A DNA stretch of 64,000 bases from assembly GCA_017163975.1 (NCBI GenBank), contig JAFFSR010000136.1:13141501-13205500 (forward strand). The letters are read 5' to 3'. The number at the start of each line of letters is the position of its first letter. The first letter of the stretch is position 1. Positions 1 through 10,741 of this stretch are shown piece by piece. The translations under genes and the position numbers were made by a program. This stretch comes from Anastatus disparis (lineage: Eukaryota > Arthropoda > Insecta > Hymenoptera > Eupelmidae). The notes under the pieces are model-generated. The model had not been told where the DNA came from and did no database searches. It was given only the letters and a program-made list of their open reading frames with translations.

Positions 1-603
1 TTAAAGAAAAACATATTTTTTTGGTCAATTAATATAAAGTATTTGTCAAAGCCAAAAATCGTCCCATTCAATGACCACCCAAAGTTAGCCAAACATATCG
101 AAACAATTAGTCTCTTCTGAAAGCATTTCACAAGCGCTCTAATTTCACATATTATACATCGACCTCCCAAGCTCCTCCATCCCAACTCCTCCCTTAAGAT
201 TCCGATTTCCCAACTCCCCTTATCCAATTCGTCACAGCGAAGAAAGAGAAACAGAAAAAAATGAAAAGAAATTTAAAAATAAAAAAAAAAACGTCTAAAC
301 TTCCAGTTTCCTATCTCAATTCGCAATGGATCTGCCCCTTATACACTAAGTAAAAGAGAGAGAGAAGAGAGAGAAAGAGAAAAAGCAACAAGTCCTTCCC
401 TCGTTATCTTTTGCTCTCGGTATAATTTTAGAGTCCGAAGAAGAGCTGCTGCTGCTGTTGCTTCTGCTGTTACTGTTGCTGATTCTCTTTTCCGCAGGCG
501 GACGTTCTGTGTGTATATAGTAAGCTTATATAGTGGTATTATGTTGCTCTTCTGTGTATACATATATATGTATAAAGAGAGGCGGCCCCCGCGGGGAAAG
601 TGT

Positions 604-631
604 ACCGTCGCCGTTGAGTCGCGACGACGGC
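604..631. repeat. CpG-rich stem-loop
   Basis: An 8-bp perfect inverted repeat (GTCGCCGT and ACGGCGAC) encloses a 12-nt loop that itself contains the palindrome TCGCGA. It sits in an unusually GC-rich patch (about 578-645) next to a CT microsatellite. Function is unknown; it may be part of a promoter-like island. Confidence 0.45.
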
Positions 632-687
632 GACCGCCGCGAAACTCTTTTACTCTTTAAAAGACTCCAAACCAGACGTTTCATTCG

Positions 688-710
688 CTCTCTCTCTCTC
701 TCTCTCTCTC
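688..710. repeat. (CT)n microsatellite
   Basis: A run of about 11 CT dinucleotides on the plus strand, one of many CT/GA tracts in the window. Confidence 0.9.
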
Positions 711-1473
711 GCTCTTTCTGTATTGCTTACTTTCATTCCTTTATTTTATTGCTTCCTTCTTTTCTATACTTTATACCTTTATTTTTTTACTTTTTTTTTT
801 TATGTCAGTTGAAGAACGCACGTGCGCGCCGGAAAATTTGTAAAACTAACGTATCGCTACTTACGCGCCGCACATCACAATAAGGAAAAAGGGGATGTTT
901 ATCGTTAAGGATTCTTACGTTTCGCTCTCCCTCTCTCACTCTTTATTTCTCTTTCTCTCCGGATGTGGCTATATAGACAGAGTAACGCAAAGTACTTTTT
1001 CAAGATGATTTTCTCGATGATGTCAACTTAATACGCTTTTTTTGTGCATTGTACTAGAGTTTTAAGTTCGAACTTTAAGATGATTGAAATTCAGATGGTT
1101 GTTGCTTTTTTTTATTTTTGACAAAGGTCTGCTTTTTTAGGTTTCAGGATTTAAACTTCTCTCTGTCTGCGATCTGTAATCAAGATTGCGGCTTTAATCT
1201 ATGTGTCTAAGATATATTCTATTTTGGACTTTCTTAATGCGTTCGTTTTACTAATTAAAAGATTTTGATAACGAACATTTAAAGTTGGATGAAATGCATT
1301 TTCACACACGTAATTGAAAAACACTTTTTAAAACGAATTTAGAAAAAAAAAATCAGCTTTTCTCTTAATTTGTTAAATAAAATTTTCCTAGATTTGAACA
1401 TGGATTATTGTTTTTTCTCTTATAAAATAACAAATTGCTGAAAAAGTTTACCCTGGTAGAAATTTAACTAGAA

Positions 1474-1523
1474 ATTAGCTAAAAACCAGCTAATTTAGAC
1501 ATTCTAACGAGTTTTTAGCTAAT
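1474..1523. repeat. Short inverted repeat, 13-bp perfect arms
   Basis: ATTAGCTAAAAAC at 1474-1486 is repeated as its reverse complement at 1511-1523 with a 24-nt spacer. Further CTGG/CCAGG matches lie outside the arms with gaps. It looks like the remnant of a small foldback element; no family is recognised. Confidence 0.5.
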
Positions 1524-2293
1524 TCCAGGTTCACATTCCATCAGAGTAATACTTGATTCATCAAATGGTATTTTTACAAGAAAAATGTTTTTCTTACATC
1601 TGTTTTTTAAGTTAAAGAAACTTATTTAAAAAAAGCCGCTTTGATTATAAAATCATACGCTAATAATGTAAAAATACATTAAAACAAAATAATTTGTGTA
1701 ATAGCTTAATTAGCTTCGTTCAGTCCTTTAAAAAGTATAATTGCAATCAACAAGAATAATGTTTCGACGTATCTTAAAATAGTTGTTAAACGTTTCTAAT
1801 TAAAATTGAAAACATTAAACTTTTATACTGCACGAGAAAAAGTATAATTGTATTTAAATTTAATTACAAGCAGCATAAATTAAATACTTTTTTATCAAAC
1901 TTTTCCAATTGTTTTTCTTATTGTAAACCACTCTCGACGATAAACTTCTTTTGCAAATGAAAAAAAGAAAAAGAAAATGAAAAAGAAAAAGAACGAAAGG
2001 TTTTGAAAAAGCTCATCAAAGGACGGTCTCTCAATTACAGGTAGAAATCGTTAATCAACTTATTCCTCTATTACTATTCTCCTCATTACATCAAGTCCCA
2101 CCAATAGATCTCATAATCCAAGATACTTTTTTTTACCTGTATATATAAAGCCACTCATTTCTTATGAAGCAAGCTAATCAATACTTCCTCTTGAAGAAAA
2201 GATCGATTCGTTTCTCTTTGCTCTTTTCCTCTCTCTCTCTCTCTCTTTTACTCGTCGCAATAATTACCGAACCGGCGCTCACTGGTAAGGCAA

Positions 2294-2385
2294 ATAAGAA
2301 AAAAAAAATTAAAAGAGAAGAAAAAAAGAAGGAAAAAAGAAGAAAAAAGAGAAAGAAAAGAGAAAAAATAAAGTAAAAAGAAATA
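2294..2385. repeat. Polypurine tract
   Basis: Almost entirely A and G on the plus strand for about 90 bases, with isolated T interruptions. It gives rise to spurious Lys/Arg/Glu or Phe/Ser/Leu open frames on the two strands. Confidence 0.8.
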
Positions 2386-2773
2386 ACAACAACAGAGTTG
2401 TCCGTCCGCGCGGAACTTTTCCAAAAAGGCAATTATACAATCATCTCCCTGTGAGGTGAGCTCAACTCACCGCCTTCAATATATAAACCACCAACCCGAC
2501 CATCAGGAGCGCGCGTAACTCGCGCAATTAAACCAAAAGTTCAGTCACTCGAAACACTCCTCGATTCATCCCTTAATGTTTTCCTTTCCTTTTTTTTCTC
2601 TCTTTTTTTTTTATTTTTTACCGTACTAAGTAGTTCGGCTTTTCGAATTAAATCGTTCTGCTCAAATAGCTTATATATATACATACAAACAATGTTATTT
2701 TTTTTAAAAGAAGGGAAGTTAAAAGAGAGAGAGAGGGGGGTAAAGAGAGGGCGCCGAAGGCCGTCAAGCAAGC

Positions 2774-2776
<3 letters not shown>

Positions 2777-2832
<56 letters not shown>
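2777..2832. repeat. (AG)28 microsatellite
   Basis: An uninterrupted AG dinucleotide run of about 56 bp, the longest GA run in the window. It is flanked downstream by a CpG-rich segment (about 2870-2920). Likely length-polymorphic. Confidence 0.95.
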
Positions 2833-2834
<2 letters not shown>

Positions 2835-5800
2835 AGAGAGCAAAGCAAGAGAGTTCTCTTACTCTACCGCGGATAGACTGCCACCGGCGCGGCGCGACGT
2901 CGTGTGTGGGCCAAGAGAGAGAAGAGAGCCCAACTCGTCTCGCAAACTCCAAGAGAGAAGGAGAACAGCTGCGCGAACGTTTTCATGACTCTCTTTCTCT
3001 CTTGCTCTCTTTCTTTTCTTAGAGAGAAAGAGAAAACGCAATACATATATATGTATATATACACACACAGACAGAGACGAGGCTACGGAAGAGATCTGCG
3101 CAAAGATGCCCTGGATTTTTATCTTAGAAACTTTCTGGCCTTTCTTTTCTCTACCTTTTCTTCTAATTTCTTGCCTGCTTTTTAAACCTTTCATTCTTTT
3201 TTTCATTCATTTTAGTATGCTTAATTTTTCTTTCTTTCTTTTCGGTTTTTTTTTTCTTTTTAAACATTACGCCTGGACTTTAGCATAAATCATTTAGCGC
3301 GCACATGCTTCTTGCGTTTCTGCTGGTACTTTAAGTTCTTGCTCGTATTTTGCTTTTTTGTTTATTACAATTTTCTTTTGAAGTGTGTATTTAATTTTTG
3401 TTTTTTTATTCTTGTTTTTCTCCAGACTTTGGAATTGATGAATTCGAGGCGGCGCCAGTTTAATTACTGTGTTATAACAGTGTGTTTTTGCATATTTCCT
3501 TCAATCATTAAAATTAAAAATAAAAATTAATTTCAAAAATTTAAATTTTTAAATTTTATAAATTATAAGAAAAAAATTATGTTGAATGAGGAAGAATTCG
3601 AAGTATCCCTATATTCGTTTCATTTTATAATGAACATTTTTCAATAATCCTGTTATGAGTAATCATTAAAAAAATTAAATATTGATTAAAAAAGAAAAAT
3701 AAATTAAAACTCTCATGTATGGTAGTACAAATTCTTTACTCAAATTATTCACAAAAAAAATTATAATCCCTTTTTATAGACGTATATAATATTATAGTTT
3801 TCTCATTCCGTGCCACTTATATAAAATTTTTTTTTTATTTTATGTACAAAAGAACATTGATTATTTAGACAATATTTACAATTGCGTGCCCTGGGCTCAC
3901 CGAAAACACACGCATTTGTTTCGTCTTGGTAAACGAAAAAAGATTAAAAATGTTAAAAAAAAACCTTATGTGCTGATGTTATTGAACACAATTTTTTTTT
4001 TTCTTAAACGCACAACATTTTCAATTTTAGCTTTTTTTGGCTATACCTTCCACTTTGAACATTAAATTTTAATACGATTATTCGAAAAAATCCAATTTCA
4101 AAGCTGTTTAAATAATTAAATACATTTTAAAAGCAAAGCAATAATAATTAAGCGTTCAATAAATAATAATAAAAAAACAAATATTACAAATTCGGAAAGC
4201 TTTGAAATTGGAGTTAATGAAAAAAAAATTTACAATCCAAAGTGTTCAATCAATTATTACGCTAAATTAGAAAATGTATGTAAACGCATTATACAAAAAG
4301 AAGTCGGTAAGACGATATATAGGAACACAATTGTCATGACTTTAATAGCCATATCGGTTTCATTAATCGTAAGAGTACAATGTACGCAATATTTAAAAAG
4401 CATAATATAAACTTTAAAAAGAATAAAATGTTAATCAGATTTCGTTTACTTATAATTAATACAAAGAAAAAAAGTTTAAGAAAAAGAATTTCATCGAAAT
4501 ATCATTTCCACGAGATATACAAATTAATCTATTTCTTCGGTTATATAAAAATCTACAAAATTTAATTAAACATTTCTTTTTTTTTTCCTTCTTGCATTTA
4601 AATACATAGCTATGTTGCGAATATTCCACGTGTAACTATACAATTATTCTCTTAAGCTTTGCCGATATTTTACTTAATACGCTTCTCAATAATGTTATAA
4701 TCAACTTTTTTTTTATTTCGATTTACATTATACTTTCTTATCTCACGAATATATGCAACAAACATAATTCAACGGATTTGAAACTAAAAAAATCCAATAC
4801 ATAAGAACAATAATCTCAACTAATTAAATTAATAAAATAACAAAGAAAACAAAAAAAAGAATCGATATACCGGTAGTTCTTTTGAGTATTTTTTTTTATC
4901 CATCAGGTGGTTTTCCCCCTATTAACTTTGGAGTAAATATATATTAATAATAACCAAATTTTCTAAAATAATAATAATAGTAAATGAAAACTAATATACA
5001 AACTATCAATAATTAATAAAACTAACGGCAAAAGCTTCTGATTACACGTAGAAAATCTTTATATAACATACATAAATTCCCCCATTTTTTTTGCGTTACT
5101 CTCTATACATGTATATATAAATTACTATATTGATAATTGCTACAAGCCATAATCTCCATTTAATTAATGTACAATTAAAAGTTTTTTTTTTTTTTTTTAA
5201 GAAAAAAAATAAAAAAGAAAGTGGTGATACCAGTCGCGTTTTGTGGTTGCGTTATTATTTTTCATTTCTCTCATGCTCAATCGGTTGTTTTTCCCCCTTA
5301 CGGCTTTTATATTTATTTTTTTTGTTTTTTTTTGTTTGTTTTCAAGCTTGTACCTTTCTCGCGTCGCGCGCACGCCAATGCCTACTTACTATGCAGAATA
5401 CTAAAGGATCCTCGCCCTGATCTTTTCTTCTGTCTTGCTTCTGCCTCTGTTTTCTTATTTTTTTTTCTTTCTTCTTTTCATTTTCTCTTTTTAACTCGAT
5501 GTCGTCGCGCCTTGGCTTTTAGATTTTTCTTCTCTTCTATCTTCGTTCTCTCTTTTATAGAGTTTTAATATTCTTTTTTTCTTCTTCTGGTATATCTGCT
5601 GTATATACATATATATGGATATTATATATACATACAAAAGAGAAAGAAGAGCGGATGCGTATGTCATTCTGTTTTTAAAAAGAAAGATATCGAAAATATC
5701 AAGTAATATTAAAGGCTTATATAGTTGTTGTAAAAGCTTGTAAAGGAAAAAAAAGGCCGCTCCAGGTATTAAACATTTACGGAGTTCTTTGGTCGTTGAC

Positions 5801-7303
5801 TCGCAAAATACTGTTTCCGGACGCTTATATAGTCGTCGTCGTTATATTCTTAATATTTTTTTTTCTTTAGTTGTTGGGTTGTATGTGTTGTATATAATGT
5901 GTGTGAGTGAGTTGCCCGCTGCAAGGAGTCCACGGCTTACGACTGTCGTCGTCATTCTGAAAATAGCGGAGAAAAACATGCTTTTATATATTGCGTATTT
6001 ATAGAGCCTGCTTGCTGTTATTATTAATGTCATGTACTTTAAATTTTACTCCTATTCAATTTCACCTTACAATGTATGTGATTTAAACAAATCGAAATAA
6101 TAAAAATTTGATATTCAAATTCCTACTTTACGTATAACAAATATGATAATATTGGAATTCAATATTTTAGTCAATATTTGACAAGATCACTTTTCTATAT
6201 GCTAAAAAGTGATTTATTTTTTTAATTATGAGAATTGTTTAAATAACTTATTAAAATGATCTGAAGAGTTCTCGGTCATATGACACTTTTATATCCGAGA
6301 TACATCCTCAAACATTTCTCATGTTAACCAAACCTCTTATACCCTATTTTCTAACAATATTCAAATATTTGAAAAGTCAAAAAAAAAGAAAAAAATCAAA
6401 TATTGTAGTATTGCGAGTTGCTTTCCCAGAACCAACAAAAAAAGCCGAGAACAAGTATATGGAGAAGCAAAGATCTCTCTTGAAAAAGGAAGAATAAAAA
6501 AGGTCCATACATACGAAAAGAAAACGAACGTTCGATAAAAAACAGATACACACAGAGACGCAGACACATAAAAACAGATACACACATACATAAGGACCGA
6601 TCTATTCCCGCCTTCTTTTCTCTTTCTTCTTTTCGGTCGTTCAGAGCCCTCTTCTCGTTCGGCCACGTTTTCTCCTAATATGTCCCTTCCGGTCGGAGGA
6701 TAGTAGTATGGGTCTTGTGCCTCTTTTCTCTCTTATGTTTTTTTATTTTCTTTTTTTTTTCCTTTTTTTTACTCTAATCCTAAAGGCATTCCCTTACCAA
6801 TAGTACCGATAATCCTGTACACGGGCGCGGTCCCGTGGAGACTAATAAAAATGCTACAACACGACCACGTGCATTGTTAAATCAATGCTATGGAGATTTC
6901 TCCTCTGATTTTTTTTCTCTTTTTTTGACTTTTTTATTTAAATATTTTTGAGATTAAAAGTGATTTATTTTAATGATTTGAATACTTTATCAATGATTCC
7001 TCAATATGATTTCATCTTGAGATTAACCCGATATTCTTGTGCATTAAAAAAAAGTTATTTACTTGTTCTGAAAAATCTATTGTTCAATGAATTTTGATTA
7101 TTATATTTTATAGAATTCTATGATTCATGTGATTCTTAAAATGATAAATCTAATTCTTATAAAAAAAACTCTATTTTCATACTTCATCAATCAATGATTC
7201 TATTCCATCGACAAAAAATTTTATACCTGTAAAGTATATTGACTGGCAAAAAACAGAATCAGGAATAACCAAAAAACTATTATATAATGTAAATATGAAA
7301 TCA

Positions 7304-7309
7304 TTTATT
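7304..7309 (-). terminator. Candidate polyadenylation signal of GAS1-like gene
   Basis: TTTATT on the plus strand reads AATAAA on the minus strand, about 160 nt past the stop codon inferred for the GAS1-like gene. Such hexamers are common by chance in AT-rich DNA, so this is only positional support. Confidence 0.3.
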
Positions 7310-7471
7310 TTTTGCTTTCGATGGAATAATCGAAAAGATTTAAGATTATTTTTTTTCAAGTAACTGATACCGATTATATTGTCGTTTATGAAAGTAATCT
7401 AGATATAATTTATAAAACTATCATTAAAATCTTTTTAATTCTTAACATATCTCTGAATCACCTTAAACATA

Positions 7472-7823
7472 TTATAAATTTATTGTATATATATATTTAC
7501 CTTGTACAGCTATGGAATGAAGTAATAACACAAGTCCAAACAATAATATCCTCCACGAAGCGCTCATCGTCCTTGGAGCATTTGATGATATCCTATTTGT
7601 CCTTGTATCACCGTAGGTACTACCGCCGGTACCGCCACCATTAGAACTAGTACTAAGCTGTTGTTCTTGATAATTATGATGTTGGGGTGGCATGTTGAAA
7701 CAAAGCTCGGCCATATTACGATGTATGGCATTGCAGTCATATTCCTCGGCACCATCGCACAAACATGTGTTTAGCTTGGCGGCTTTCTCTTGACGACGCA
7801 ATATGTTGATTGAATTCCGACAA
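7472..7823 (-). CDS. GAS1: GAS1-like exon 3 (second Cys module end, GPI signal)
   Basis: Starts after acceptor TATGCACAG and restores the frame as R-CRNSINILRRQ. It carries the LNTCLCDG cysteine pair, a Gly/Ser/Thr/Asn-rich stalk and a C-terminal hydrophobic segment, then stops at 7472. The end is uncertain: CAAG|GTAAAT at 7501 could be a donor, which would replace the last nine residues (KYIYTINL region) with a further exon not found here. Either model keeps the hydrophobic GPI-type tail. Confidence 0.75.
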
Positions 7824-10741
7824 CTGTGCATATACATCGACAGACAAAAAAAACACAAGAGCTTTAGTTTTGCAGTGAACTTTTTTTTACTTTCGGAGGA
7901 AAAATAAAGTTGTTTTCATGTACTCAAGATTAAATTTATTGCGCGTATATATGGGCAACGCTTTTTTGTCTTTGGTAAGAAATATTCTTTATATCTACTT
8001 GGCATGAGAAATTTCTTTTTGTTTTTTTTTTGTTCGGTGCAAGTTAGGAGAGAGGAAGTCATCTTGAATGATTTATATATACGTTGATGACAGTTAAATG
8101 AAGTGTTTTTGCAAGCGGAAATATATAGTGCTTTTAAGTTCTCAAACCAAAGAAGGATATTTTTGAATGCCACATCTTTTAAGTTCTAGTTAAAGCTATT
8201 ATAAAATTTATCCAAAATAAATGGCTAAGTACTAAAAATCTAAATTTATGCGAACCGTTATTTTAAAACATTTATTTAATTTTTTAAATCTCAATCGTTC
8301 GCTTGATTATTTTTCATTATCGATCGTAAAAAATAAAATTGAATTGTAATAATAAATCTTTCGAGTTGCGCATTACAGTTATTAAAACTGATCTTAATCA
8401 ATCAAAACAAATGATCCTGCATTAAGAAACAAAATGATTTTCAAGTACATTAACCCAATAAAGTCTCCGGCGGTGCTTAAAAATACAAATAATAAAGGAG
8501 GAAAAAAATATTAAAAGACACATATAGCGCATATAACCGCGGAACAATGAACGTTAATGAACGTGTTCAAGCAACAAAACGTTAGTCTCTTTGCATCCTT
8601 TATATACCGTCTAATCCCACCTCTCACTCATTCCCTTTTAACTCGCTCATTCTCTTTCTTTTCTTGAATTCAGTTCATTAAAAAATATTCCCTTCTCTCT
8701 TTTCTTTATTTATATTCAAGCATGCATGTACGTATATACACTTACCGCTTGGTGCATTTTTTACCGCGAAACATTCGCTTGCAATTCTCATTGTAGTATT
8801 GAAGAGCAGTCGAGCAGAGAGCGTCAGCATTACAGATCCACGTAGCAACGCGACACGATACTCTCGTGCGATTCATCGTTGTCGTGACTGAGGCACGGCA
8901 AATCTCGGCTCGTTCCTTCGACTGCATACATAAACTGTCATCCTTTGCACAGTCACACTATAAGAAGAGCACATAATCAAAAAAATATTATAATAATAAT
9001 AATCAAAAGTATGCTATTATTATTATTTTAATATAAAAGAAATATTTTTTTTTTTTTTCCTTGATGCTTGGTCGATTTTTAAAAAATACAAGCGAGAATA
9101 GAACAACTTGCTTTTCTTTTATCTTTTTTATTTTTTATTTTTTTGTCTAGACCCTCGTCAATTCTTAAATCGCTGAAGGGAAATAAAAGCAGTTTTGTAT
9201 GGGAGTGTATATTTGTTTGCTTGTTTTTTTTTTCTCTTTCTTTTTTTTTTGAATATATGTATTGAAATCGCATATAGTCGTTGGGCTACCGTTTTTCTGC
9301 TGCGTTCATCCTTTGTAAATTGTTGTCTTTTTGGATAATCCCAGCGTTAATGCTCGTCAAAGAATGAACATTCGGCCAATCGTGCTTTCTCATCTGTACG
9401 TTTTCATTGAAATTAGCATTTTATCTTTTATTCTTTTTACCATTATGTGTATATTTATAAATATACAGAATTTAAGATGGATTGAATTTTGATATATTTC
9501 AAAAGTATCGAATAACCGTGAAAATTCGAGACAGGTAAGATTTGAGAAACAGAAAAGAAAAAAAAAAGAAGGAATAAATAAATGACATGCACTTTAAATA
9601 ATTTAAGGTAACATAAAAAGCAAACATAGTATTGAGATAACAAAGTATTCAGCAATATTTACAAGTAATTTAGATAAGCAATTATTCCCACTTAGCGTTA
9701 ATGTTGCGTGCCGAGCCTCATTAAACAGATAAACAAATAATTTAAAACTTTAAATAAATGCGCTACCAGTCTTTTTTTAATTGCTTGAATTAAATAAAAA
9801 AACAAAATTGCTTTTGTCGTTAACTATCGGAACTCGATATTTATTACAAGTGATAATTACATTTTAAAGGAAAAGATTTAGTGTTTCTCGAAGAAAATTG
9901 TTATTTTGCAAATAAAAAATTTGTCAGCAATGTAAACGATAAGAATTTAATTTTATAAGATACATTATGATATTTTTTTTCAATTTTTAAGATAACTTGA
10001 GAATATCCTTGTTCAAATTACAGTGATACTACTTTATAGTACTATAATAACCATTATTACCCAAATAAAATTGTACCTTCCGTTAATTATCGAATAACTC
10101 CTAACTTTTAAAGCAAGCCCTTAACGTTAAAATCTCAAAAAAAAGAATATTATCACATAAAACGAAAATAAAGTCCAAAAAACGGAACTCTCAAAAACCA
10201 TCCCGGATGCATTAAAGTCCCTCGCGAACAACATTACAACTTTGAAAAAAAATCCCTGCAGAAAAGCATCTCCGGTAGCCTTTAACTTGAAAAAAAAGAA
10301 TCTTACATACCCTGGCATAAAAATAAAAAAAAAAAGCAAAAAAATAAAATATATATATATTCTTACCGTCATAAGTTCTTTGCCTTCGTCCGTGCTCATA
10401 AGGCCAATGAGCGCATGCTGACAGATTTCTGGGCACTCGTTAACGTCACCTTGCAATACAGACGCGCAACGTGTAAGATAATGCTGAAGCGCACTGCCGC
10501 AACCTGTTCTGTATGCGCATCTTAATCTCGCGTCATCGCAACGCATAGTACTATTGTTAGTAATTTCATCCTCTTCCGTGTTATCGCTGTTGCCATTGCT
10601 GTTACCGCTACTACCGCCAATGCCGAGGCTCGTTGTTATTGGAAATAATTTTGAACAGCTCGCTCGCGTTATCAACGAGCACAACAAGATCGTAACAAGG
10701 ATCGTTGCTAACCATGACGTTATGCCACTCATACGAGACAT
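7472..10741 (-). CDS. GAS1: GAS1-like GPI-anchored cysteine-rich protein (3 exons)
   Basis: Joining 10741..10367, 8957..8746 and 7823..7472 gives an open frame of 312 aa. Residues 1-30 form a signal peptide (LATILVTILLCSL core). A low-complexity Gly/Ser/Asn and acidic linker follows, then two cysteine-rich modules of the GAS1/GFR-alpha type: the first begins near Cys68 (cysteines 68, 75, 81, 92, 103, 107), and the second starts in exon 2 with RVSCRVATWIC and runs through KKCTKRC into exon 3. The C-terminus ends in a hydrophobic stretch (RILLFGLVLLLHSIAV) expected for a GPI-attachment signal. In vertebrates GAS1 is a Hedgehog co-receptor and RET modulator; a similar surface co-receptor role here is inference. 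The family call rests on cysteine spacing recalled by eye. A divergent GFR-alpha-like receptor is the main alternative. Confidence 0.82.
7824..8745 (-). other. GAS1-like intron 2
   Basis: A 922-bp intron with GT...AG ends on the minus strand. AT-rich, with no conserved coding content; a short polypyrimidine region lies next to the exon 2 donor side (about 8600-8710). Confidence 0.75.
8746..8957 (-). CDS. GAS1: GAS1-like exon 2
   Basis: Starts after acceptor CTTATAG with CDCAKDDSLC and ends at AAGCG|GTAAGTG (phase 2). It completes the first cysteine module and begins the second (ICRASV...SCRVATWIC...LC). It contains an N-linked glycosylation sequon (NRT). Phases match both neighbouring exons. 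Confidence 0.85.
8958..10366 (-). other. GAS1-like intron 1
   Basis: A 1.4-kb GT...AG intron on the minus strand containing poly-T and TA runs. No coding or repeat element could be supported in it. Confidence 0.75.
10367..10741 (-). CDS. GAS1: GAS1-like exon 1 (signal peptide and first Cys module)
   Basis: Encodes residues 1-125, from the ATG at 10741 to ELMT, where the donor reads ACG|GTAAGA in phase 0. Met1 is chosen because a hydrophobic signal peptide follows directly and a stop lies a short way upstream in frame. A possible 3' splice site (AATAAAACAG) lies about 10 nt upstream of the ATG, so the 5' UTR may be on a separate exon. Sequence beyond the donor is intronic, although its frame stays open for about 80 codons. 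Confidence 0.85.

Larger units (their letters stand above)
1..7471. other. Noncoding AT-rich region with GA/CT-rich islands
   Basis: No exon with recognisable protein content was found on either strand. Open frames here are low-complexity products of CT/GA tracts (poly-Leu/Ser, Arg/Glu/Lys or Phe). AT-rich sequence alternates with islands richer in CpG, CT/GA repeats and TA runs at about 330-1000, 2160-3290, 5220-5990 and 6400-6890. These could be regulatory DNA or unannotated UTR/lncRNA sequence; the sequence alone does not decide. The last few hundred bases before 7472 would include the 3' UTR of the minus-strand GAS1-like gene. Confidence 0.6.

Noticed and set aside
339..883. Overlapping open frames on both strands (74 and 116 codons)
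   Set aside because: Composition-driven Ser/Leu/Arg/Phe strings from CT/GA tracts; no domain, no splice support.
2482..2547. TATAAA followed by initiator-like TCAG sites
   Set aside because: Spacings (about 23 and 61 nt) do not fit a core promoter and no gene follows on the plus strand.
2541..3206. Cluster of six overlapping frames on both strands
   Set aside because: All run through the AG microsatellite and flanking purine/pyrimidine tracts; translations are low complexity.
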